From an uncultured bacterium (GTDB lineage Bacteria; Planctomycetota; JAJSAM01; JAJVHW01), in NCBI GenBank assembly GCA_937996235.1, contig CALKVK010000029.1:1-64000 (forward strand): DNA of 64,000 nucleotides. Reading direction: 5' to 3'. Of this stretch, positions 39,444-48,537 are shown one piece after another; position 1 is the stretch's first letter; every line of letters starts with the position of its first letter. A model generated the notes under the pieces. The model made no database searches. It was given only the letters and a program-made list of their open reading frames with translations, and was not told the origin of the DNA. A program made the translations under genes and the position numbers.

Positions 39444-41918
39444 TCAGCGCGGCCCGAGCGCCGCCGCGACGACCGGCACGTGCAGCCGCCGCACGCACGC
39501 GAGCGCGGCGGCGCGCAGCGGCGTCGCGGTGTCGCCCGGTCCGCACAGGAGCACGGCGACGGGCTCCTCGCCGTGCACGTCCGCCGCCGCCGCGACGCGC
39601 CGCACCTCGCGGCGCACCGCGACGTCGCGGAGCGCAGCGCCCCCGGACCAGGGCGGCGGCCGGGTCAGCGCCGACTCGGGGAGGTCAGCGGCGGCGACGA
39701 AGCGGCCCGAGACCGCCGCCTGCACGGCGGCGGCCCACGCGTCCGGCAGACTCACGGCCGCCACGTCGCGGCCGCCCGCGGCGACGCGCAGCGCGGCGTC
39801 GACGTGCACCGCGGCCCCGGGCGCGAGCGCACCGCCCTCGGGCGGACCGTCCACGACGACGACGAGACGCACGCGCGGCGCGGCCGCCGCGTCGTCGGGG
39901 GTCTCGCCGAGCCGCCGAAGCGCCGCCCGCACGCGGTCGAGCGCGACGTCGGTGCGGTCGCGGTGCACGCCCAGACGCGCGTAGATGCCGAGCTGGCGCT
40001 GCTCGGCGCGCAGCACCGCGACGGCCGCGGTGTCGCGGAGGACGGCCGCGGTCGCCCGCTCGTACGCGGCGGCGACGGCCGGCACGTCGCCGTCGGAGAG
40101 CAGGCGCACGTGCGCGCTGCTGATCTCGAGCCACGGGTCGCGACGCGACGCGGAGCCGACGAGCCGATGCCGCGCGGACTCGAGCGCGAGCTCGGCCGCG
40201 GCGCTCAGCATCCAGCGGTCGCGCTGCAGGCGCCGACGGCGTCCCGCCGCCTCCGGATCGTCGGGCACGAGCGCGCGCCACGCGTCGGGGTGCGCGTCGC
40301 CGAGCTCGAGCATGATCTCGGTGCACGCGAGCGCGTTCAGCGTCGCGTAGTAGCGTCCGGCGTCCTCCAGCACGGCGAGACGGTACGTGCGCCGCGCGGC
40401 GTCGAGGAGCGGCGAGGTGAGTGCCGCGCCCGGAGACGCTCCGGCGACGGCGTCGAGCCACTGCAGCTTGGTGTTGCGTGCGAGGAGCGCCACCGCCTCG
40501 GCGCGATCGCCCCCGCGCGCGACGCTGCGTCCGAGCAGGCGGTTCGACTCCGCGAGCTCGCCGAACTGCGCCAGCGCCGTGGCGAGTCCGAGCTCCGCGG
40601 CCGCGTCGTCGGGCTGCGCGGCGAGGACCGATTCCCACGCCGCGCGTGCGACGCGCGCGGCGCCGGCGCCGACGGCGGCCTCCGCGACCGCGCGACACGC
40701 GGCGCGCTCCCACGCGGCGCCGAGCGCATCCGCGTGCAGCAGCGCGAGGTCGCCCGCGGCGCGGCGCACGGCGGCGTCGGCGACGGCGACGACGTACTCG
40801 GGCGGCGGCTCGGGCGCCGACTCGGGCGCCGACTCGGGCGGCGGCTCCGAAGCGGCGACCGGCGCCGGCTGCCGCGCGCTGCGGACGGTGCCGCGGGGGC
40901 GTGGCTCCGCCGCCGCGTCCGCGAGCTGCGGAGGAGCGACGGCGTCGTCGCCACACAGCGCGCCGAGTGCGAGCGCGAGCTCCGCGCCGTCGGCGAAGCG
41001 CTCGGCCGGGGCGTTGGCGAGACAGCGCCGCACGAACGCGGCGCAGCCGGGGGAGACGTCGGCGCGCAGCTCCTCGATCGGCGTGTACTCGCCGAGCGCC
41101 GTGCGCACGACCGTGTCCTCGGCGGTCGCGCCGCGGAACGGCGCGCGGCCGGAGAGCAGGAAGTAGAGCGTCGCGCCGAGTCCGAACGCGTCCGCCGCCG
41201 GCGCGACGGGCGCGTCGGCCGTGAACTGCTCGGCCGGCGCGTACCCGGGAGAGCCGGCCACGGGCGCGGCGCCGTCCGCGGCGCGCCGCGGCGTGACGCG
41301 CCCGGCGATGCCGAGATCGGCGAGCTTCGCGGCGGCGACGTCGGCGGGCCGCCCCTCGGCCGCGGGCAGCAGGACGTTCGCCGGCTTGACGTCGCGGTGG
41401 ACGATGCCGGCGGCGTGCGCGACGCGCAGCGCCTCGGCGACCGCGCGGCAGAGCCGCAGCGCCGGCAGCTCGCCGACGCGCCGTCCGTCGCGCGCCTCGC
41501 CCTCGCGCCACGCCGCGGCGCTCACACCGTGCACGTACTCCATGACGATGTAGTGGAGGCCGCTCGCCGGGTCGCGGTCCACGTCGTACACGCCCACGAG
41601 GTGCGGCGACGAGAGCTGCGCCGCGAACCGCGCCTCCTCGACGAAGCGCTCGACGAGCGCCTCCCGGCCGAAGCCCGCGTCGGGCGCGAGCACCTTGACG
41701 GCGACGCGCCGGCCGAGCCGCGGGTTGACGCCGAGGAAGACGGTGCCCATGCCGCCGCGACCGAGCTCGCGCAGCAGTGCGACGCGGCCGAGCGCGGGAC
41801 GCGACGCACCCTCGAACTCGATGCGCTCGCACGCGACGAGGAGTTCGTCGGCGGGCGCGTCGGGCGGCGCCGCGCGGCGTTCGCGCAGCGTCGGGGCGTC
41901 CTCGTCGGAAGTGCTCAG
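39444..41918 (-). CDS. Ser/Thr protein kinase with TRAFs-binding-like TPR region; non-AUG start
   Basis: 824 residues if translated from CTG 41918. The first ATG in frame (41750) lies inside the Gly loop (LGRGGMGTVFLG), so it cannot be the real start. From the in-frame stop at 41982-41984 down to 41750 there is no ATG, GTG or TTG. CTG 41918 has CGGAG 7 nt upstream and gives STSDEDAPTLRERR. Kinase marks: VAVKVL Lys near 75, HRDVKPANVLL, DLG instead of DFG (KLADLGIAGRV) and GSPGYAPAEQF. After a Pro/Glu/Ser linker (about 350-375) comes a helical TPR-like region with YYATLNALACTEIMLELGD, like the MAP3K TRAFs-binding domain (DUF4071). The C-terminal ~130 residues are alpha/beta and unknown. No membrane helix was seen. 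Confidence 0.8.
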   Translation of the reverse strand: MSTSDEDAPTLRERRAAPPDAPADELLVACERIEFEGASRPALGRVALLRELGRGGMGTVFLGVNPRLGRRVAVKVLAPDAGFGREALVERFVEEARFAAQLSSPHLVGVYDVDRDPASGLHYIVMEYVHGVSAAAWREGEARDGRRVGELPALRLCRAVAEALRVAHAAGIVHRDVKPANVLLPAAEGRPADVAAAKLADLGIAGRVTPRRAADGAAPVAGSPGYAPAEQFTADAPVAPAADAFGLGATLYFLLSGRAPFRGATAEDTVVRTALGEYTPIEELRADVSPGCAAFVRRCLANAPAERFADGAELALALGALCGDDAVAPPQLADAAAEPRPRGTVRSARQPAPVAASEPPPESAPESAPEPPPEYVVAVADAAVRRAAGDLALLHADALGAAWERAACRAVAEAAVGAGAARVARAAWESVLAAQPDDAAAELGLATALAQFGELAESNRLLGRSVARGGDRAEAVALLARNTKLQWLDAVAGASPGAALTSPLLDAARRTYRLAVLEDAGRYYATLNALACTEIMLELGDAHPDAWRALVPDDPEAAGRRRRLQRDRWMLSAAAELALESARHRLVGSASRRDPWLEISSAHVRLLSDGDVPAVAAAYERATAAVLRDTAAVAVLRAEQRQLGIYARLGVHRDRTDVALDRVRAALRRLGETPDDAAAAPRVRLVVVVDGPPEGGALAPGAAVHVDAALRVAAGGRDVAAVSLPDAWAAAVQAAVSGRFVAAADLPESALTRPPPWSGGAALRDVAVRREVRRVAAAADVHGEEPVAVLLCGPGDTATPLRAAALACVRRLHVPVVAAALGPR

Positions 41919-42004
41919 GATGCGTCTCCGCGCGGGCGCCGAGGCGTTCGTCGCGTGACAACGCGAGCGCCGCCGCGGATGCTACCCGTCGCGGCGGAGG
42001 AAGC

Positions 42005-43807
42005 ATGGACGGCTCGCATCAGGGAACCGGCGTCGCGCACGCCCTCGCGCTGCTGCGCCGCGGCGACGCGCTCGCCGCCTACGACGCGCTCGCGGGCGGA
42101 CGCGACACGTCGCCGTCGGACGAGGCGCAGGCGGCGCTCGCGCTCGTGCTCGACCGCCTCGGTCACACGGACGCCGCGGCGGCGCGCTGGCGCGAGATCG
42201 TCGCGCGGCGTCCCGGCGACGCGGAGGCGCTCGGCAATCTCGCGAGTCTCGCGAAGCGCCGTGCGCTCGGGCTGCGCGACGCCGCCGCGCGCCGCGCGGG
42301 GCTGCAGGAGGCGCTCGCGGCCTACGAGCGCGCGGCGCGCGCGCCGCAGGCAGGCCACTGGTGCGCCACCAACGTGGCCGCGCTGCGGCGTCTGCTCGGC
42401 GACGCGTCCGGCGCACGCGAGGCCGCGGCACGCGCACACGACGACGCGACGCGCGCCGCGCTCGGCGACGACCCGCTCGAGCCGCTCTGGCGCGACGGGT
42501 CGCTCGCCGAGTCGGCGCTGCTGCTGGGCCGCGAGGCGCACGCGCTGGAGCTGTGCACGACCCTGCGCACGCGCTGCCGCGCCGCCGGACTCCACGAGGT
42601 CCTCGTCTCGCTGCGGCGGAACCTCGAGCAGCTCGCTTCCGCGCAGGTGCCGGGCGCGTCGGCCTGCGCCGAGCTGCTCGCGGCACCCGCAGTGGCCGTG
42701 TTCGCCGGACAGCGCGTGGAGTCGCTGGCGCAGGGCGGCGCGGCGCTCGATCTCGACGACCTGCAGCGCCGCATCGCGTCGGTGCTCGCGCGCACGGACG
42801 CGGCGCTCGGCTGGTCGGCGCTCGCGGACGGCGGCGACCTGCTGTTCCAGCGCGCGCTGCACGACGCGGGCGGCGCGACGCGGGTGGTGCTGCCCTTCGA
42901 TCTCGAGACGTTCCTCGAGACGAGCGTCGCGCCCGCGTACCGCGAAGACGCGCTGCGCGCGCGGGCGGCGGCGCAGCGCTACGTCGAGTGCGCGCGCTCG
43001 GCCCCCGAGTCGCTCGACGCCGCGCTGCGCTTCGCCAACCGGTACGCCGAGGGCGCCGCACTCCTCGAGGCGCGCCGGCTCGGCGCGCGCTGCGTGCGCA
43101 TCGCGCTGTGGGACGGCCGGCCCGCACGCGGCGGCGGCGGGACGGGCGAGACCGTCGCCGCGTGGCTCGCCGCAGGACACCAGGTCCACGTCGTCGACCC
43201 GCGCGACGCGACGCGCGAGCGCGTGGAGTCGACGCCGCGCGCAGACACGGCACGCGCGGTGGACGCGGACGTCACCGGGCTGCTCTTCGCCGACGTCAAG
43301 GGCTTCAGCAAGCTCGACGACCGGCACTCGCGCTGGTTCGTGGAGGAGTACATGGGAGTCGTCGCGGACGGGCTCGCGCCGCATCGCGGCAGCCTGTTCC
43401 AGACCGAGACCTGGGGCGACGCGATCTTCGCGGCGAGCCGCGACCTCGGTGCGCTCGGACGCGCCGCGCTCGACGTCCAGCAGCGCCTCGCGTCGGACGC
43501 GCGGCTCGCCGCGCTGCCCGCCGACGACGCGCGCCGCGCGCTCACGCTCCGCGTCGCCCTGCACGCAGGCCCCGTGCTCGAGGTCCTCGATCCGGTCACG
43601 CGCCGACGCCGCATCGCCGGCGCGCACATCAGCCACGCCGCGCGCATCGAGCCGATCGTCCCGCCGGGCGACGTGTTCGCGAGCGAGGCGTTCGCCGCGC
43701 TCGCGGCCTGCGCCGGCGAGAGCGCGTTCGACTGCCTGTTCGTCGGCACGCTCCCGCTCGCGAAGAGCTTCGGCGCGTTCCCGACGTACCGCGTCGTCGC
43801 ACGCTGA
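42005..43807 (+). CDS. Class III adenylate/guanylate cyclase with TRAFs-binding-like TPR region
   Basis: 600 residues from ATG 42005 with GGAGGA upstream. Residues 1-200 are TPR-like (AQAALALVLDRLGHTDAAAA, GDAEALGNLASLAKRRALG) and include WCATNVAALRRLLGDASGAR, comparable to the TRAFs-binding stretch of the kinase next door. A middle alpha/beta region follows. The cyclase domain spans about 415-600: metal Asp in LLFADVKGFSKLDD, second metal site TETWGDAIFAAS, GAHISHAARIEPIVPPGDVF (transition-state Arg) and a final FGTLPLAKSFG-like strand. It makes cAMP or cGMP from the nucleotide triphosphate; specificity is unclear. It is divergent from the kinase with 86 bp between starts, so joint regulation is likely. 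Confidence 0.85.
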   Translation: MDGSHQGTGVAHALALLRRGDALAAYDALAGGRDTSPSDEAQAALALVLDRLGHTDAAAARWREIVARRPGDAEALGNLASLAKRRALGLRDAAARRAGLQEALAAYERAARAPQAGHWCATNVAALRRLLGDASGAREAAARAHDDATRAALGDDPLEPLWRDGSLAESALLLGREAHALELCTTLRTRCRAAGLHEVLVSLRRNLEQLASAQVPGASACAELLAAPAVAVFAGQRVESLAQGGAALDLDDLQRRIASVLARTDAALGWSALADGGDLLFQRALHDAGGATRVVLPFDLETFLETSVAPAYREDALRARAAAQRYVECARSAPESLDAALRFANRYAEGAALLEARRLGARCVRIALWDGRPARGGGGTGETVAAWLAAGHQVHVVDPRDATRERVESTPRADTARAVDADVTGLLFADVKGFSKLDDRHSRWFVEEYMGVVADGLAPHRGSLFQTETWGDAIFAASRDLGALGRAALDVQQRLASDARLAALPADDARRALTLRVALHAGPVLEVLDPVTRRRRIAGAHISHAARIEPIVPPGDVFASEAFAALAACAGESAFDCLFVGTLPLAKSFGAFPTYRVVAR

Positions 43808-43901
43808 GCGCGCGACGACGCGCGGGAACACGGCAGCCGCAGCGGGCTCTCGGCACTCCGCTCCGACCGCCCGGGGGCGCGTGCGCCGCTCCCGGACGCG
43901 G

Positions 43902-46256
43902 TCAGACGCGGCGAGGCGCCGGCGCCGCGAGGACGGGCCGGCCGGCCAGTGCGCCGAGGAACGTCGCCACGCCGAGCGCGGCGAGGAGGACCAGCGCCGT
44001 GCGGACGGGGAAGCCCGCCCAGGCGGTGGGCGACGCGCTGCCGGGCGAGCTCGCGAACCAGAACAGCACGCACTGCGTGGCGACCAGCGCGAGCATGCCG
44101 AACCGCGCGAACACGACGAGGCACAGCGCGAGGCCGGCGGGCCACATCGCGACGTTCAGCCACGACATGCCGTCGGGGTACGAGAACTGCAGCCCGTGCA
44201 GGATGCCGAGCACCGCGGCGTCGAGCGCGATCGCGAGCCACAGGCGGCGCGTCACGCTGAAGAACACGAGCAGGAAGGCCGCGACGCCCCACGCGTACAT
44301 CGCGGCGTACACCGTGTGGTAGAGCAGGTTCCCGAGCACCTGGCGCGTCCCGAGCAGGGACGAGAGCTGGAAGTGGAACGTCGAGTGCGACGACGGGACG
44401 GCGCGGAAGAGGACCTGCAGCACCGCGACGAACGCCACCATCGCCGCGGTCCCGACGAGCACGTCGCGCGCGACGAGCGGGTCGCGCCAGTCGCCGTGCG
44501 CGAGCCGCGTCCAGGTCGTGAGACGGCGCGGCCACTGCTTGCGGAGGAACGGCTCGATCGCGACGTAGAACAGCCACAGCTGCCCGCCCACGAGCAGCGC
44601 CAGCGCGACGCCGATGCGCATCCAGTCCATCACGCGCAGGCCCGGCAGCGCGAGTCGGTGCGCCGCGAGCAGCCAGCTCGCGGACACGGCGAGGACCGTC
44701 ACGAGGCCCAGCCGGAACGCGCCCGTGCGATCGACGCGGCCGGCGCGGACGTTGCGCGCCACCATCAGGAACACGGTGGCGAAGAACGCGAGCCGCAGGA
44801 CCGTCAACACGACGCCCGACGCTCCGCCGTCGTCGGGGCGCGGCTCGGGGGCGAGCGCGGCGCCGCGCGCGTCGAGGTCCTTCACCACGAGACTGCCGTC
44901 GGGTGTGCGTTCCTCGCGGCGGAGCGGCGTGCCGGCCGCGTCGAGCCACAGGACGCGGTCGCCGACGGCGAGCGGCGGGTTGTCCGCGCCCAGCCGCGCG
45001 ACGGCGAGGTCGTCGAGCGCCGGGATGAGCAGGTGGCGGCTCTCGCGGTACCAGAACACGAGCGTCGGCGCGCCTTCGTGCTCGCGCTCCTCGAAGCCGT
45101 ACGCCGTGTCGGCAGGCGGCGCGCGCTGCGCGTCCTCCGCCGCGAGCACCTCGCGGGCCCGGAACGCCAGCACCTCGGGCTCGAGCGGCAGCTCGACGCG
45201 CTCGGTCAGCGTGACCCCACCGGGCAGCAGCCAGACGACGGCGCACGCGGCGAGCAGCAGAGCGAGCCACGCCACCAGCGCGCGCGGCGAGGTCAGCTCG
45301 CCGCGCGCCTCGGCCACGAGCTGCGGCGAGGGCGTCTCGCCCGCCTCCTGCGCCATCGCGATCGGGTCGAGGCCCGGGAGCGACGCGACGATCTCGGCGG
45401 CCGACGCGGGCCGGCGGGCGGGGTCCTTCGCGAGGCAGCGCAGGATGGCGTCCTCGATGGCGGGGTCGAGCTCCGGGACGTGCTCGCGCGGCGGCGTCGG
45501 CGGCTGTTCGCGGTGCGCGCGCCGGTACTCCTGGAGCGAGCGCGCCTCGAACGCGCGGCGGCCGGTGAACAGCTCGTAGAGCACGAGTCCGAGCGAATAG
45601 AGGTCGCTCTGGACGCTCACGCCCTCGCCGGAGATCTGCTCGGGCGCCATGTACGCGGGCGTCCCGGCGATCTCGTCGTTGCGCTCGTCCTGCACCCAGG
45701 TCGCGAGCCCGAAGTCCGTGATCCGCACGCGGCCGCGGCCGTCGATCATCACGTTCGCCGGCTTGAGGTCGCGGTGCAGCACCCCCTGAGCGTGCGCGGC
45801 GGCGAGCCCGTCGCACGCCTGCCGCGCGATGAGCAGCGCGCGCTCGGGCGGCACGCGGCCGATGCGCCGCAGGAGTGAACCCAGGTCCTCGCCGTCCACG
45901 TACTCCATCGAGAGGTAGTGGTGGCCCGCGTACTCGCCGATGTCGTGGACGCGGCAGACGTTCGAGTGCGTCACGTGGCGCGCCGTGCGCGCCTCCCCGA
46001 GGAAGTGCTCGAGCCGCACCGGGTCGCGCTCGAACCCCGGCGGCAGGAACTTCAGCGCCACCTCCTGACCGAGCTTCAGGTCCTCCGCGCGGTACACCTC
46101 GCCCATGCCGCCCCGGCCGAGCAGACCGATGATGCGGAACCGCTCCGTCACGATCGAGCCGGGCAGGAAGCGCCCGTGGTCCGTGGACGGACGGCGGGAC
46201 ACCGGCTCGGCGGGCGCCGGCCCGGAGATCGTCGGCTCTTCGCTGGACGGCGTCAT
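43902..46256 (-). CDS. Ser/Thr protein kinase with polytopic membrane C-terminus
   Basis: 784 residues. A Pro/Ser-rich start (MTPSSEEPTISGPAPAEP) precedes the kinase: LLGRGGMGEVYRAED, catalytic Lys in EVALKFLPP, HRDLKPANVMID, ITDFGLATW and GTPAYMAPEQ. All key residues are intact, so it should be active. One membrane helix near 335-352 (LVAWLALLLAACAVVWLLPGG) is followed by an exterior ~140-residue region and then about 8 hydrophobic helices (VLRLAFFATVFLMVARNV, LGLVTVLAVSASWLLAAHRL, NLLYHTVYAAMYAWGVAAF). This layout is typical of many bacterial PASTA-less kinases from Acidobacteriota and Planctomycetota. The membrane part may sense a lipid or the membrane state. Divergent from the lipoprotein at 46402. 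Confidence 0.9.
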   Translation of the reverse strand: MTPSSEEPTISGPAPAEPVSRRPSTDHGRFLPGSIVTERFRIIGLLGRGGMGEVYRAEDLKLGQEVALKFLPPGFERDPVRLEHFLGEARTARHVTHSNVCRVHDIGEYAGHHYLSMEYVDGEDLGSLLRRIGRVPPERALLIARQACDGLAAAHAQGVLHRDLKPANVMIDGRGRVRITDFGLATWVQDERNDEIAGTPAYMAPEQISGEGVSVQSDLYSLGLVLYELFTGRRAFEARSLQEYRRAHREQPPTPPREHVPELDPAIEDAILRCLAKDPARRPASAAEIVASLPGLDPIAMAQEAGETPSPQLVAEARGELTSPRALVAWLALLLAACAVVWLLPGGVTLTERVELPLEPEVLAFRAREVLAAEDAQRAPPADTAYGFEEREHEGAPTLVFWYRESRHLLIPALDDLAVARLGADNPPLAVGDRVLWLDAAGTPLRREERTPDGSLVVKDLDARGAALAPEPRPDDGGASGVVLTVLRLAFFATVFLMVARNVRAGRVDRTGAFRLGLVTVLAVSASWLLAAHRLALPGLRVMDWMRIGVALALLVGGQLWLFYVAIEPFLRKQWPRRLTTWTRLAHGDWRDPLVARDVLVGTAAMVAFVAVLQVLFRAVPSSHSTFHFQLSSLLGTRQVLGNLLYHTVYAAMYAWGVAAFLLVFFSVTRRLWLAIALDAAVLGILHGLQFSYPDGMSWLNVAMWPAGLALCLVVFARFGMLALVATQCVLFWFASSPGSASPTAWAGFPVRTALVLLAALGVATFLGALAGRPVLAAPAPRRV

Positions 46257-46401
46257 GCGCGCACAGTCTGCACTTCGCGGGCGCCCGAGGACACACCGCG
46301 ACTCGTGACGGCGAGCGACGGCGCGGGTCCGCGGGGCACGGCGCGTGGGCGGAGATCACCCTGGAATCCCGCGGAGCGCGCTGCCGATAATCGCGCCCGC
46401 C

Positions 46402-48468
46402 ATGCGCCCCACCCCGCTCGCGACCGCGCTGCTCGTCGTCCTCCTGGCGCTGGTCGCGGGGGGGTGCGCCTCCGCCGAGCCGATGCGCCGCTCCACCGTC
46501 GACGCGACGTTCCACGAGATCCGTGCCCGCGGGCTCTCGATGCTCGCCCCCGACGCGGCCGCGGACGGCGCGCCCGCGCCGGACGCCGAGCGGCCGCGCA
46601 TGAGCGTCGAGCGCCTGATGGTCGAGCTGCGCCAGGTGCTCGCGGACATCCCGGAGGACGAGTCGCAGGTGCTCTTCGACTCGCTGCCGCAGGGGCTGCG
46701 CTGGGCCTCCGGCGTCGAGCGGGACCGCAGCCGGTACCTGCGGGACGGCGTGCTGACGAGCCACACGTACGTGCGGGACGCGCTGATCGACGACTACTCG
46801 TACGAGGGCCTGGAGCGCTACGTCCGCGGGCTCGAGCGCATCGCGACGCTGCGCGCGCGGGACGAGACCATCGACTCGGCACCGTTCGCGGGGCCCGTCG
46901 ACGGATCGCCGGAGGAGTCCGCGATCAACCCGCGCGAGGCCGAGATCTGGCACCGCTACAGACCGCCGACGCTCTACCGCGACCTGCTCGAGCGCGTGCG
47001 CGCGATGGACGACGACAGGCCGGTCACCGTGGCCAGCGTCTTCCTGCCGTACACGACCGAGGCGGGCAGGGAGCGCGGCGCGTCGCTGTCGATCTACGTC
47101 GCGGGCGGCGACGAGATCCTCGGCTTCGACGTGCTCGACACCGAGGGGCTGGCCCACGAGTCGATCGCATCGAACGCGCCGTCCACGCTGGCGGCGCCGT
47201 TCCACGCGCTGAGCCGCGGGTTCTCGTGGGTCGTCGACAACACGCTGCAGGCGCCGCTGCCGGGGATCGACGAGCCGGTCGCGTACCCGCTGAACCTGGC
47301 GTGCTACACGTTCTCGCAGGTGTTCGTCGCGGGGAAGGAGACCGTCTTCGAGGTGCTGAAGGCCCCGCTGGCCGGGCTCACCAGCATGATCGCGGAGGAC
47401 CGCAGCGCGACGCGGATGCTGCAGTCGACCGCGCAGCCGCTCCGCAACGTCGGGTACGTGTGGAGCTACCATGCGTCCCAGATCGTCGACCGGCACGGGC
47501 GCCCGTCGGTGTTCCAGTCGCTCTTCGAGACGCTCGGCGGCGTGCCGTTCCTCGGCGGCTACCGCCCCGTCTACTTCGACGACCCGTGGACGCAGTACGT
47601 CGAGTCACCGGCGAACGGAGGACCGGAGCCCACGGAGCTGGCGGACACGGGCGCAGCGCCGAAGGAGCACCTGCACCTGCTCCTCACGCGCGGCATCCAC
47701 GGGCGCGACGCCGACGAGCAGGGCAACGAGGCGTGGCGCCGCTACATGATCTCGCTCGTCGCCGAGGACCGAGAGCTGCGGCGCGCCTACGGCGTGGAGT
47801 CGGACACCGACCTCGACGTCACGGTCGATGCGATCCCCTATCCCTGGGGGACCGTGATGGACCCGGTGTTCAGCATGATGAACCTCTCCGGCGGGTACGC
47901 GTACTCGATGGAGCGCCAGGCGGAGCGCGTGCTCGAGCGCTACCCCGGTGAGCGGCCCGTGGTGGCGATGCTCGGGCACAGCGGCGGCGTCCAGCGCATC
48001 ACGGTCGCCTCGCGTCTCATGTGGTACCGCGGCATCGCGACCGAGACGCTCTACGGCGTGGCGGGACCTTCGATCGCGCACGCGCCGACCAAGCCCGGGC
48101 AGAACAAGACCATCCTCAGCAAGAGCGAGTTCCAGGACGCGGACTTCACCTCTCAGTTCAGCGCGGGCGTCTCGACGCTCGAGTCGCTGTTCCTGAACCT
48201 CTACCAGTTGCCCGTCGGCGGCTTCCTGTGGCAGATCTCGTCGTGGTCGCGCAGCTACCCCGTGACGCACATGAACGCGAACATCACGCGGCTCGAGGGC
48301 GGCCAGTCGACGCTGCACCGCAACCCGGGGACGTCCGTGCCGAAGCGCCGCGACCTCAGCCTGTCGTTCTTCCGCGACGACACCCTCTCGGTCCTGCTGG
48401 AGCCGTGGTTCCTGCGCCACGCCGCCGAGACGGTCAGGCGGCGCGCGGAACAGGACTCCGCGCGCTGA
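46402..48468 (+). CDS. Lipoprotein alpha/beta hydrolase-like protein
   Basis: 688 residues from ATG 46402. Signal with lipobox (LLALVAGGC, Cys about 22). GATAAT at 46386-46391 ends 10 nt before the ATG, so the leader is very short. The central region is not recognised (LERYVRGLERIATLRARDE, KETVFEVLKAPLAGLT). Near 510-560 VVAMLGHSGGVQRITVASRL has the GxSxG elbow of serine hydrolases, preceded by the strand and followed by GVAGPSIAHAP; DxxxF and a late THMNANI His could complete a triad. Lipase- or esterase-like action at the membrane is plausible but unproven. Convergent with the propeller protein. Confidence 0.7.
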   Translation: MRPTPLATALLVVLLALVAGGCASAEPMRRSTVDATFHEIRARGLSMLAPDAAADGAPAPDAERPRMSVERLMVELRQVLADIPEDESQVLFDSLPQGLRWASGVERDRSRYLRDGVLTSHTYVRDALIDDYSYEGLERYVRGLERIATLRARDETIDSAPFAGPVDGSPEESAINPREAEIWHRYRPPTLYRDLLERVRAMDDDRPVTVASVFLPYTTEAGRERGASLSIYVAGGDEILGFDVLDTEGLAHESIASNAPSTLAAPFHALSRGFSWVVDNTLQAPLPGIDEPVAYPLNLACYTFSQVFVAGKETVFEVLKAPLAGLTSMIAEDRSATRMLQSTAQPLRNVGYVWSYHASQIVDRHGRPSVFQSLFETLGGVPFLGGYRPVYFDDPWTQYVESPANGGPEPTELADTGAAPKEHLHLLLTRGIHGRDADEQGNEAWRRYMISLVAEDRELRRAYGVESDTDLDVTVDAIPYPWGTVMDPVFSMMNLSGGYAYSMERQAERVLERYPGERPVVAMLGHSGGVQRITVASRLMWYRGIATETLYGVAGPSIAHAPTKPGQNKTILSKSEFQDADFTSQFSAGVSTLESLFLNLYQLPVGGFLWQISSWSRSYPVTHMNANITRLEGGQSTLHRNPGTSVPKRRDLSLSFFRDDTLSVLLEPWFLRHAAETVRRRAEQDSAR

Positions 48469-48537
48469 GCGCGACGGTGGGCCGGGGGACGCTCCGCGCA
48501 CCCCGGCCCGCCTCGCGACGACGCACGCGCCGGCGCG

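Noticed and set aside
41748..41750. ATG 41750 as start of the second kinase
   Set aside because: It lies within the Gly loop and would remove the first half of the nucleotide-binding motif.
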